From contig DF237908.1 in assembly GCA_000708835.1 (NCBI GenBank), positions 1 to 20,124 on the forward strand: a DNA stretch of 20,124 nucleotides, given 5' to 3'. Numbering within the stretch: the first letter of the stretch is position 1; every line of letters starts with the position of its first letter. The DNA is from Klebsormidium nitens (Eukaryota > Streptophyta > Klebsormidiophyceae > Klebsormidiales > Klebsormidiaceae). A model generated the notes under the pieces. That model ran no database searches, was not told the origin of the DNA, and worked only from the letters and a program-made list of their open reading frames with translations. This document shows, in pieces, positions 1 through 11,600 of the stretch. The translations under genes and the position numbers were made by a program.

Positions 1-1
1 T

Positions 2-256
2 TGGGTCTGTAAGGTCGTTCATGGGGGTCGCACATTTTTGCGACGCCTAATTGATGCTCAATGGAGCATACAGCGCCCACATCATCATACACGTGTGTCC
101 GCTAGCATACGATTAGACCTGGAATGGTGGGCGCAGTTTTTGCCGCAATTTAACGGTCAAACGGAATTGATTCCCAGCAAACCGCTTTCCTTTGATGATT
201 TCTCAACAGACGCTTCGTCAAGTTATGGGTACGGGGCATTTCTCCAAGCCTATTAG
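2..256 (+). mobile_element. DIRS-type retrotransposon RT/RNase H fragment, truncated
   Basis: An open frame enters from the left edge and runs to a TAG stop at 254-256. It has no start in the window, so this is the 3' part of a longer frame. The peptide contains LDLEWWAQFLPQFNG followed about 25 residues later by FSTDASSSYGYGAF. A D-x-x-WW segment followed by TDAS-x-x-G(Y/W)GA is characteristic of the end of the reverse transcriptase and the start of the RNase H domain in DIRS/Ngaro/PAT-type tyrosine-recombinase retrotransposons; the Asp of TDAS would be the first RNase H catalytic acidic residue. The frame stops only a few residues later, so most of RNase H is missing, and no recombinase or terminal repeat is recognisable in the next 700 bases. 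I infer a decayed, inactive copy. A chromovirus or LTR element is less likely because the WW motif is not typical of those. Confidence 0.68.
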
Positions 257-995
257 GCGTTGGTGAGAGTGGTAGAATCTGACGGCCCAGGGGAAGCCTC
301 CGGAATTTTCTCCACCGTCCGATGGCTCCCCCTGACAACATTGATTTTGACTCTGAAAACACTCGCGGGCCGGATTTTGGACCAGGTTAGACCTCGGTTA
401 CACAGCAACCCGTAACGATTTCACTCGCGCCGCACTCGGCGGAATCTCAAACCCGATTCTACCTACCGGGCACAGACCCCCCAGACTTTAAACGTTTAAG
501 GCTGATTTTGGCGGTTTTTCGACTTTCAACTTCGGTTCCGAATTTGCGCTTTCCGAATGCCAAATCCGATATTCTGACTTTCCGAATGCAGATATTAAAG
601 TTATTCATGTATTCGGAATCATTGCCGGAGAGTACGGATTGGCAAGATCACTGCGCAGAAACCCTTCTTTCAGTCGATCACGCTGGTCACTTAAATGTGT
701 GATGTCACTGCTCAACATTCGGTGGACATCTGTGTCCGAATGTGCACATCAATTTCAGCAGCGCAGGTTGCACAAATCCGTTCCCTAGCTCCGATTCAGC
801 TGCGTTGAAGCGCAGTGGTTCTTGTTTGCGAGTAGCTATGGGCTAACCATGAGCACCCTTGTCAGCCTACTGATATGAATCTGAAGCAGAACATGGATAC
901 CTACTAAATATCATGTAGCTTTCCAAGCTCTGACAAATTAATCAATCCAAGTGTCTTTCTGGGCTGTCTTTGGACTGGTTGACAGTGCAGACAAG
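257..995 (+). promoter_or_regulatory. Upstream region and presumed promoter/5' UTR of the channel gene
   Basis: No protein or RNA gene is supportable here. The left part may be further decayed retroelement sequence, because it directly follows the truncated RNase H frame. Bases about 541 to 600 hold a short imperfect direct repeat around CTTTCCGAATGC. An A/T-rich TAAATAT stretch at 905-911 lies about 85 bases before the chosen ATG and could serve as a TATA-like element, but this is weak. The ATG at 996 sits in a strong plant/algal context (AAGATGGCG). The transcription start cannot be placed from sequence alone. Confidence 0.35.
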
Positions 996-2635
996 ATGGC
1001 GACGCAGATTGTCGTTTTGAAAAGAAAAAAGAAGCAGAAGCGGAGGGAAGAGGAGGCCAGGCTTGCCACCAAGCAGGGCGAAGCTGCCCCCGAGCTCCCC
1101 TCATTCAGCAACGGCAGGAGGCCTCCAGCGGCACGCCCACCAGCAGGCCTAGTGTCAGACACCTCGGATGCAGAGTTCCCCTATGGACAGCTGGGCTTGG
1201 AGGATGGCCTTGACGCTGTGGAAGAGTGAGCCATGTCAAGCGTCACAATCTTAGTATGTTGCCTTTGCAGCTTACTTTTTGGATGCTTGGAGCAGGGAGC
1301 CTGCTTACATACCGGGCGGCATTTGGGCGCTCCTGTCTTCAGGACCATTGGGGACAGGAGTTTTGCGGCCCAGGTTGGGGTGCTGGGCTTAGTGGAAGAA
1401 GAGAGAGAGCAGGTTTTCAGCCCGATGGTGAGGGTTGTAACAGGGGCATGAGAAACCTGGATCCAGCACAAGAGACTGTCGTTGCCGGAGGTGCTGGTAT
1501 CAACATGAAGTTACGCCCTTAAACTTCCTGCGTTTTTGTCTTCTGCGTCTTTTTCTGAAGTATGAACGTGGTGTTAACCCTGGATTTCTAGACCGTCGGT
1601 CAAAGGGTGGTAAGGGTTCATCATGAGGAAGGGAGCCTTGACCTGGCAGCTTTTGAGGTTGAGAGGAATGTGACACAATGTCTGAGTGATCAATCTTGTA
1701 AGTAGCAGACGCTTGTGGCGGTTTTTTGTGTGGTTGTGGCTTCCTCTGTGGGGCCTCTTTAGCGAGGCTACACAAGAGAGGGGAATGCGGTTATTGTCCA
1801 TGACTGCCATTGCATCGGCCTCCTAGCTGGTGCACCAAAAGACTTAGCTCGTCTGCTCTTAGCTTTGGCCTTGCCTCTCCAGGGGCAAAGAATTGATTGC
1901 TTGGTTAACACAGAGCTTTTGTGTAAAACCTTCTGGGTGACCCATTAATGCAAGTATCTGCTGAGCCTTGGAGATATACTCACACAATGTGCACAATTCT
2001 GTTCTGAGCCTTCTGTCATCTGAGCGCTTCGATTCCACTGCGCACCGGAGCAACAAGTCGGTGTGTGGCCAGTGGTGATAAGCACCCTTGGGATCCCGCG
2101 CACCCAGGTAGATGTGCCAACGCTGAAAGCAGAAGAATAAAGGTCATTTGGCTTACACGAACGCAGTGAGGAGGGAACGAGAAACAAATCTCCAATATCA
2201 AACCCCCATTTGAGGGTTGGCAGTGCCATGAAAGGCGTGAGTCTTTGATGGCCAAGTGTTTACAGTTTCAAGCCCAGTCCAGAAGGCCACTCCCTTTCAA
2301 CCCCACTTACAAGCTTCTCTTTACAAGCTTTTTTCTGAAGCAAGAAACTTGGAAAGAATGATCTGCAAACGCTGCATTAATGTGCACTGGCAGAGCTTCT
2401 GTCTTGTGTAACTGACCTCAATTGAGCTCCCCTCCTTTATGCTCGCAGACAGGATCGATCAGTTGTCTCAAGCGTCTATGACATCATCAAGGAGGCCAAA
2501 CAGCGGCAGACGCACTATTGCAACCTGCTGTCCTTCCTCGTCTTTACGGCCCTGTACATGACTGTCCTGTACATGCAACAGAACAGTGCGCTCGTGTACC
2601 AACTGACGAAGGCCAGCTCTGCAATTTTACCAGAG
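996..2635 (+). other. Exons 1-2: basic cytosolic N-terminus and transmembrane helix S1
   Basis: Exon 1 (996-1225) encodes 76 residues plus two bases, with a dense basic run VLKRKKKQKRREEEAR near residues 7-22, then a Pro/Gly/Ala-rich, acidic segment. There is no signal peptide, as expected for a polycystin whose N-terminus is cytosolic. The donor GTGAGC at 1226 gives phase 2, which joins exon 2 (2449-2635) in frame as GA|A. Exon 2 encodes a polar helix (SVVSSVYDIIKEAKQRQ) and a hydrophobic stretch, CNLLSFLVFTALYMTVLYM, at about residues 101-119. That is S1, followed by the start of the extracellular side. No RVxP ciliary-targeting motif of the vertebrate PKD2 kind is seen. The 1223-base intron 1 (1226-2448) holds no other gene I can support. 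Confidence 0.82.
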
Positions 2636-5600
2636 GTGCGAAACCCTGCTGGCTCATTCTCAAACGGCCTTCATGTTTTGTAACCCTGCAGTCTTGCTTC
2701 CTGTCACACTTTCTGCGTAGGGATTATTGAAGCGCGAGGTGTTGAGATATTACATAGTAAAAGGTCACCTTCTGCGCAATAGCGCTAGACCGTTGATCGG
2801 GCTGGTATCTAGATTGGTGTCGGGTGGGCTGGTTTTGCACTCATGATTGCTTGATGTGGACACGACTGCAGGAATGATGTTGGGTAGTCCCTTCAGTTTA
2901 TGCCAGCGCAGTCAGAGTGAGGGTTTTGAAACTCTCAGTTGCTCTACTTAATGCCTTGAATGGCAGATTCGACCTGATGGACTCTTGCGTCAGAAACAAG
3001 AGAGCTATGGAACAGGAAACGAGCGTCTCTGCTATTGGAGTCTTGGGCAACTATACAATGGGCATCCTCCTGTTCAGCAGCACAGATTTGAGACGCAGGC
3101 TATGTCTAGTGTCTGGGATGCATGAAAGGGGTGGATGAAGGGAAAGACTTGGATGAGCAGACCATGTTGCTGGCGGTATTTCTGAAGGGAATGGTTCTCG
3201 GTGTTCGTTTTGGAATCAGTTTGAAGGCAAAGTGACGAGGGTGGGATACCGAGTTTGTTCACGGACCAGACAGTAAAGTAGAGACTACTGGTCAGCACCT
3301 GATTAGTTGCAGCAAATAAAGACATCGGGTGAGATTGGCAACCAATGAGTCCTTGGCACCAGTGCAGCAAACACACAACTTGCAAGCCCCGCAGCCCAGA
3401 AGAAGTGTCAAGACCCCGATTTAGCTGAAACGTCTGATGTACCTGGTTCCTCTTCAGGGCAGCAGCTTCACGTATGCCAACGACTTCTACGCATACATCA
3501 ACGACACGTTTGTCACCACCATCTGGGCGGACCCAGTGTGCGGCGATGGAGTCTGCGACCGCCCAATTGAATTTAATGGATTTGGGCGTTTTGGGTGTAC
3601 CCCCGACTGCGGATCGATGGAAACTGTGCCGGTGACAGTCTCGTTTGAGACCGATTTCAAGACCGCGCGGGATCAGGCCGACGCGGACTGGAACATGTGC
3701 ATGACGTCTCCGGACCACCTGTGCTGGTAAGCTGCCTTTTGTATGGAAATATATGGGGACGGAACTGGTTAACATCGGATTGTTGTGGCAGTCGTTGACC
3801 ATGCATGTAAAAGCAGGAGGTTTGAAAAACAGAAGGGCGTTTGCAGCGGAGCTTCGGTGAGCGGTCGACCGTTTGCAGTGTTCAAGGCGGTCGAGGTGTC
3901 AAAGCAAGCAGAGAGAGGTCCGATCCTGTAGAGCCTGGTCAATGTATCAGGGTGAAGTTGCCTGCCCGATTTTGTGTTTCCGTAATCCATCCAAGGAGCT
4001 GGGAAGAGGTACACTAAAGCACACCAACAGCACATAATGAGGGCTTAGCGGCTTGCTTTGATGCGGTAAACCAAGCATTCGCAGCTCACCAGAACTTGCT
4101 CGCAATCTCTGGATTTGCAGACACCTTCGTACTAATTCCATGCCAAACAGCAGTCCTTTCTAGTTGAGCCGACTCCCCAATAACATCAGGGAATGCGGCA
4201 TGGATCCTCTCCCGCAGGTTTGACACCAACCAGAAGTTTGCCGACCGGTCAGGGGCGTACGAGACGACCTTGAACCTCCCCAATGGCACTTGGGAGGTCC
4301 GCCTGACGGCCCCGGGTAACGGTGTGTCAGGAAAGGCGACCACACAAATTGTTGACCCGCTTGGCGCAGCTCAAGATATCAAGTTGTCGAGCTGGGGCAC
4401 CTGTAAGCCGGACGCGGAGTCGGACCTGGTCCGCTGCCGCTCGGTAAGTCGAAATTGTACAAAACGGGTCCACATTTTGGTGTCCTCCTAGGCTTTCCAA
4501 GTCTTGCTGACGCATTTCATTGTTGGTTGCAAGCTGGTTTCTGCACTTGGGCGCTCTGATCGAATCTGAAACATCAAGTGAAGGTCAATTTACTACAGAA
4601 GAGTTCATAATGGATCAAACCTTTTTTGGGAATCGAAGCGGGCGGAGCATGATGGCGCGCTGCGGTCGTTCATATTGGGGCTCCAATGCGCAAAGTGGGC
4701 GTCTCCGACTGTCGGAACTCTTCGTCCTTGTGCCTGCCTCCAGCCTTTTGAGCGCACAGCAGCTAAGCATGCCCTCAAGCTTTGAAGGTGCTAATCCAAC
4801 GAAAGAGCAGGCTGAACGACGTCCCCCTTCGAGTTCCGCCTTCTTCAGATCGTCTCCTACTTCCAACTGCAGATCTGCGCAAAGAGCGTCGGTTGTGCTG
4901 TGGACGCCTGTTCGAATGTCGAGGACCGCTCCTTGGCGGGCCTCTTCGTTGACTGCACTGGGCTCTGCAACGCAAACGTCACGGCCTTGGACCCTTACCA
5001 GAACCTAAATTGTCTCCAAGTGAGAAGCGCAACTTTTTACCCCTCCCTTAAACCCTTCGCAATATTGGTTACGCCCCGACTTGTCAAGGGTGCCTCCTTT
5101 ACGTCGCCGCATCTCTCGGACGAAGCACCGAGTCTTTTAAGACTGTTGCCAGTCTAAGTGTTTGGTCGCTCGACATCCAGACTTGTCTTGGAATTTGGAA
5201 GCGCCGTCGTTTTGTTGATCAAGGCGCCATGCAGCTTCTCCAAAAATTGCAGACGCATTTTGATACCTTCCTTTCCCAAGTCTTCCGCGGCACAATATCT
5301 CCTTCATTTTGATGCATGCCAAAGTCGCAAATGTTGCCTAGCTTCGCATTTAGTGTTTGTTCAGACAAGGTTGTCGACAATTGTTTGTCTCCTAGCCAGC
5401 TCTCACTACTGTATTCCCATTTGTTCCCACGAGTGAATGCTGATGGAGAGCTCGTGCTCGTCTGTATCCAGATCGTGTCCCTTGCCAACAGCAGCAATCA
5501 CGACTCTTTTCTCAGGACCAGCGGCAATACTTGCACTCGTAAGTTTCGGCCACAGTATCCTTACAAGCAATGCACTTTATTCTAAATGCAATTAACTCCA

Positions 5601-8600
5601 ATCTTGAGCGGACGCACCCATGAGAAAGCTTAGAGAGTACGACGTGTTATGCTCCTTGGCTTGACCCTAGTTACCAGACAGATCAAGATTCGAGAATTTC
5701 TTACTGTAGTCAGGTCGAACTTCGAGCGTCCCTCTCTTAGGAACGGTGCTTTGTTCTATGCGCATGCCTGTTTTGCTGCTTGAGGCTCTAATACCTGAGT
5801 CGCATCTCCGTCTCGAAGTAAATCTGCATCAGAGGCCGATCTTTCTCTTGCATCTTTTGGCCTCTGCAGTCGCTGGGTTGCGCGTCTCGGAAGCATACCG
5901 ACTAGGTTTGAAAAAGGCCTTTGCAATGGGAGGCTCAGCCTCGAAGTTCCGAAGCGCCTGGCTTGGTAAGCTGATGTTCCACACAATAAGAAGCTTGCTG
6001 TAAAGGTCGAACAATGATCCGGATCATGGCAAATATCACTGAAACACCTCCGGTTCTCCTGGCAGTCGACCCCATCTACGTCGCCGCAAATCTTGACCAG
6101 GCGGCCGTGCTTCCTGCGCACTCACAAGCGCCCGTCAAGGGCACCGACCTCACAGGAGGCCGTCGCCGCCTCACGACTTCCGGCCGGCGCCTATCCCAGG
6201 CCGGAAACGGAACCGAGCTCTATTGGCAGCAGTTTGGCGACGGGGACATCCAACGCTTCCGCAATTTGGCCACGGCCCTGTCGAGAGCCCTCAATACTTG
6301 GATTATTGACTCGTGCCTGGCTAAGTATTATATGCCCCCCGCCACAACCGGGCCTAAGATGCTCGGCTTCTTCTGCGCCTACTTTGGGGGCCCTGCTACG
6401 CTGCCGGGGTGCTCCTACACGGACCTGGTGACCAACACGACGCTGACGTCTGCTGACGTGGATGCTCTGCATGTGAGGATTGTGTGGTTAGATGCTGACA
6501 AAAGTTTCTTGATGTTGCCATGATGCGGGCTTGGCACCCAAATCCCAGGGTTTTTGGAAAGCATGGCTTTGCACTGCAAGATTTCCCTCAGGTCCTCATA
6601 AATCTGTCAAACCGTTCGTCTGCTTGTGCTTCACGTCTTTCAAAAGAATTGCCTTCATTGCTTGTTCTTGACTCCCGTGAGAGCCTTGTCAAAAGGTCTC
6701 AGGATCGTCCATGCTGTTTACAATTTCAGTCGTCTGATTGAGAGTCGAAGCCGGAGTCACGACTGGGACCAGCAGACTCTGTCTCACCTTTAGACACTCT
6801 CATGTCCAGGACAAGCCTTGGTTTCGGCTTGAATGCTGGGGAGCTAAATCAAGTTGAGAAATAATTGATTTTCGATTGACACCCTCTCAATTTGTGCCTT
6901 CTTCCTGAAAGTCTCCCAAAGCCTTTTTTCTTTCGCAAAAATTTTCGAACGTGTGCAGGCTGTTCTGGAAAGAAGATATGGCGTGGGCAGTCCCTACAAC
7001 ATCTCTCAGCCAGAGCAGATCCGCTTCCTTGCGATCCTGGTAAACGCTCTCTACGAAACCATTGGGTTCACGTTGAGCGACGCGGACCTCGTCAACGTTG
7101 GGAATCACCTGCACGAGACGGACGCTCAGATTATTCAGCTGGAAGTCAACAACTGCAATCGTGGTGAGCGCGCGTTTTGGCTCAGTCTAGGTTGCATCCT
7201 CTGTCTCCTGAACGAGGACCAGATGTGTTGCATACCTGAATTGGAGGTAGGTGCTGCTGGATTGTTGTAACACCGAAAATGTCTGACCCGCGTTTCAATC
7301 TTGCGTAAGGTTCATTTTACAGCCTCGTCTTAGCTGAAGACTCAGTTTCCCATGTTTAGATCGATCCTTTGTGTGCAGCAATACGCTCTCTACTTAAGGC
7401 TGAAAGGACGGCTGCTAAGACGGCTGCCGCATGGGCAAGTCATTGGGGACTCCAGCTTTGCACACTTTCTTGTTATCTTTCGAAGCACAGAAGGCCACTA
7501 GACTGAGGGCAGCAAATGTGTTTGTTCGTTGCAGTCAACGTTGTGCTGCCATGGAAGCTGGACGTGCACTATGTCACAAACATCACCGCGGGTGATTCCA
7601 TCCAGTTTGTCTGGGCCGACGCTTTGCCACACGCTGTCCAAGGCAAGCTGTATGCCTTTCCCATGTATTCGTCTCCAAATGCACTGCAGGTCAGAACGAA
7701 GATACTTATCCAGTTGCTGCAAGGTTGGTATGCTCTCAGGTTGCAGTCAAAAAGCAGCGTACAGACCTTCTTTATGGCCCTGCATGCTTGATAGCAGTCC
7801 CCAGGGTTTGCTCCCGCAGTGACTTCCACCCTGATTGCCAGAGTGCTTCGTTGAGATAAGATCCAGCTAAAGGAAGGTGTGATAAAGCTGATGTATCCCC
7901 ACTCAGAACCTCTTCCGATCTCGAGGGACGTATCAAGGGCTGTATCCAAAGCTTAATCCTTGCACTCTGCGAATATCTCTAGTCTTGCTGAAGCCTCGCT
8001 TTCTGCAGGCCTGAACATGCAAGACTCTGCAGACATCTTCAACGGATTCGGAACTGGCCGTCGTATCATCTCGACTGACAGCATATGCAGCCCCGAAACT
8101 GTTGGAGCTGGAGAGAACGGCAGCTTCTTGTCGGACCCTGTGCCATGCATTGTTCGGTCTAACAACGTTCTCAAAGCAGGCGAGGGGATATCTGGAAGGG
8201 ACCTAGCTCAGACGGCATTTGTGTACAGCTTGTTCAACTTACGCTTGATAGTCTACATGGTCAGAGCAGCTCGAACTCGAGCAGTCAGATGTCAACTTGA
8301 GAGCTACTGACAGCCTGAATGATACCACTCTCATGGGTTTCCTCTCCTCGATGAGGCAGACGGGGGGTGATTTATTGCTTTTGTGATGCTTTATGGGACT
8401 CGATAAAAGGACCTGTAACTGCGCTTCGACCTGCGATCAGATTGACGTCCACTATCACTCCTCAGACCCTCTCATGGTGACATCCAAGTGGCTTCAAATA
8501 TACCACATACAATTCACCATTGGATTTGATTGTCGGACTCTGGTTGAAAGGTGCTGACCCCTCTTCAAGTTGCTTCCGCTCTCTCTTCAACAGGACACGA

Positions 8601-11600
8601 GCCTGAGGTTGTGTCATGCATATTCACCTCCAAGGGAAGATCTGTCTTTCCATTTGAGCATCGAACTCCCGTAATCTTTGTCTCTTGCAGCTCAAACGGC
8701 GACATCAGCCTTTTCTGTCGCGCAAGTATTCACGGAGCCTGGTGTATACCAGTACCAGGACGCCCGCTACGGATCTTCGATGTCTGGAACGGTGTACGTG
8801 ACGCCAGCGGACGGCGGTCTTCCTCGTAAGTAGCTCGGATTTGCAGGGACGCAACCTTCAGTCGGATCGCATGTCCGTGCCAGTAATCGGTTCCACATTT
8901 GCAATATCCAAATGGTAGTGGCGCTAATCTTTCGTAGCTCGCTTTGACTACAGCCCGCTCGAATCTTGACAGCTTATGAGAAGTATAACAGGTCTTGCCA
9001 TGCAAAATAAGGGCGACGACGTCAGTGTTTGTTTAGCAGCTCCTGTGACTGGGTTCAAGCCCGGTCTGCGTTGCTTTCAGGCACTTCCACTCGCATGGCT
9101 GCAAGCTTCTTCTGCTCCGATCGCTCCCCAAGTATCTGCGCCTGTAAATCAGAAAGCGACAGGAATTGAGCAAGAAACCTTTAGTCCTAAAGATTATCTG
9201 ACGGTTCGAACAACAACGCAGGCACGGTGACACCTGAGGACCAGCGCGAGTGCGCGCCCGGGTGTGCTGTCCGCTTGCTGAACAACGGTCGCTGTGGCGC
9301 CAGCCGCGGCTGCAATTCTGTGGTTTGCGCTTTCGACGGCGGGGACTGCTCCTGCCCGGATCCTGCGACCGTGCTGGCGACCACCTCCACTGGAAGCGGA
9401 ACCAACAATCTGTGCAAGTGTCCCCCCGGACAGATCAGGAGCGACGCCGGCGGTGCGTCTGCCTTCTCCGCCTCCTCAATGTGATTTTATGACAAGAATC
9501 AAGTGCGGGATCGAAAAGGATCGGATACGGCTAAATGTCCGACAAAACGCTCACGCTGCAAAAGTCGTTCCCTCTCAAGATGTTGCCTTTCGAGGAAGCA
9601 ATCCTACCTAACTTCCAGTCCATCTACTCTCTGACCGTAGAGTTTACGTATACAACGGCAAGTCAAGATATCATACACGCCTCCATTACCGTGATGCTTC
9701 GAGAGCTCAGTCTGTGCAACTTGAGGCATTCCCAAGGTTCCAGACAGTCTTCTACGGATTTGCGCAAAGACTTTTGCTTCTTCGGTTTAACCTTTCTCAC
9801 TCAGTTCGCGCAGTTTAAGCGCCCTTTTCATACCCTGCAGAGTGCTGCCAAGCGGAAGCGATCGGCCAGGATTTCCATGCGACCTTTGAAGTTGCTATTC
9901 TGAACGACCGGGAGTCTCCCTTCGACCCCAGCAACTCCACAAGGACCCGCTACGCGACCAATCACAACAGGTGCACAATGATCCCGGCTTCCTCCCTGTA
10001 CTCAGGTGCCCTGTTTCTTTTCCGCTCAACGAACTCAAAAGGCTCCTGGCCTTTTTTGGGCTGAACGAAAGCTTCTACAATCTTGCAGTTCGTCCCCATG
10101 AATGTAACTTGGGAAGGTCGCTTCTCCTCAGTGACACCTTTGTCTCATTTGAAAGTGGAAGCCTCAGGCAATATCTTTCTTCTACCTTGTTTGATTCGAA
10201 TGCAAAGTGCTCTCAATAATGTCTGCAGGATAATTGGCGGCCTATACATGAGGCAGAAACGATTCGGAGGAGAGCTGTGCAATGACAAACGGTAAACTCT
10301 TCACTAGATCCTGATTCGACTTTTGCCCTTCTTTCGCTATCGCGATAAGTTCAAGGAGACTTCTAAGCAATTCTTCGTTCCCAGCGCCTGATTGTTCGCA
10401 TTAGATCTACTCGGTATCAAGATCAATTAGATGTACACAGACCAATTTTGGCCCCTGATTCGCGCTCCTCGGTAAAAAGGTATCTCCGCTTGTCCAACCT
10501 CAACCGACAAGATGTCTCGAAAAGCCTGCCGAGCCATGACCGCTTCATGCTCATTCGAGTTGCTCTGACTTTCCAAAACCTTTCTATCCTCAAGAAATCT
10601 CGCATCAATTGAATTCCACCACATTCCTTGATCCTGTTTCGTTGCGCCGTCCCTAGTTGTCGACTCCTGAATACAGCTACCGTGAATGTCGTCCTTCTTT
10701 TGACCCCTGCTTGAACGCCGTCTTCCCTCCGCATAACCTCCCACCTCTGAAGTCAAATACTGCCGGACACGCTCCTCTTCCGCAACCACGTTCGGCCTCT
10801 TCGATTTGCCTGAACAACACCCTCCTTCCCGGCCACACACTTTTCTCGCCCCTCCCTAGAATATCTCCCGTTTCATTTGATGTTCCAAGCCCCGTCGGGT
10901 CCAAATGAAGACTCCCTCACCATATTCTACTCTCGTTGGACCCTACCTGACCCGCCCCCCATGTACCACTTTTCGACGCAGATTCCTGAGCCTCTTCCAA
11001 TACTGCACCAAAGGCGAGAGCATTGCGCCCTTCGGCGTGGACCCAGTCTTCGTGCCGCTGTCATCCCTCTTCAACCCAAGTCAGGTCGCCAAAATTGGTG
11101 ACTACTACACCCCGGAAGAGGTCACCGCCCTCGGGGTTCCCATGGGCTTTTACAGCGAGGACTCTGGGTCAGGCGACCCGGGCTTCCCTGTGGTCTTCGA
11201 CATCAACCTAGACCAAGCCGGGGCGCAGGCCCGGTTGCAAATGCTGGTAGACGGGCTGTTCCTGGATAACGCCACCGATACCCTTCTGTTGCACTTGGTC
11301 ACCTACAATGGTGAGCTGGCACACTAGCAGGAGACGCACTCGCTGTAGTAGTTCTGAAAGTCTGCCGACTCGGACCCGTCTAAGGCTCTGTCGCTCATCT
11401 CGGTGTTCGACTGTTTACTCGAGCGCTCTGCTTTTTGCATGCCTTCCAAACTTGTACCTTTGTGGTCCTCTTTGTGGTACGGGCTGCCAACTTCTCAATC
11501 TCCTCTTGCACAAGGCTGCCGGTGTTTCTGTGAAGGAGGTATTCCCCTATACGGTACAATCTGCCATGCAAACCAACATTCATTGCTCCGACCCTCTTAT

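Noticed and set aside
951-995. Earlier GTG start in frame with exon 1
   Set aside because: A eukaryotic gene with a strong ATG context at 996 does not need a GTG start; the extra residues look like 5' UTR.
3074-3802. Long open frame of 242 codons on the minus strand
   Set aside because: It is antisense to exon 3 and adjacent introns; no domain is recognisable and the + strand exon has clear phase, splice sites and Cys motif.
8033-8156. Possible 124-base exon in intron 9 that would also repair the phase
   Set aside because: The donor GTCTAA is poor, codon composition is unlike the exons, and a 41-residue insert would disrupt the cupredoxin-like loop.
8441-8550. Open segment beginning IDVHYHSSDP, faintly like exon 9 (LDVHYVTN)
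   Set aside because: The similarity is limited to a few bases, length class does not restore phase with the best donor, and it may be chance or another decayed copy.
9040-9075. GGGTTCAAGCCC, resembling a tRNA T-arm B box
   Set aside because: No acceptor stem, D-arm A box or anticodon arm can be folded at the needed distances upstream.
10427-10840. Open minus-strand frame of 137 codons in intron 13
   Set aside because: No recognisable domain, low-complexity basic composition, and it lies in an intron of a well supported gene.
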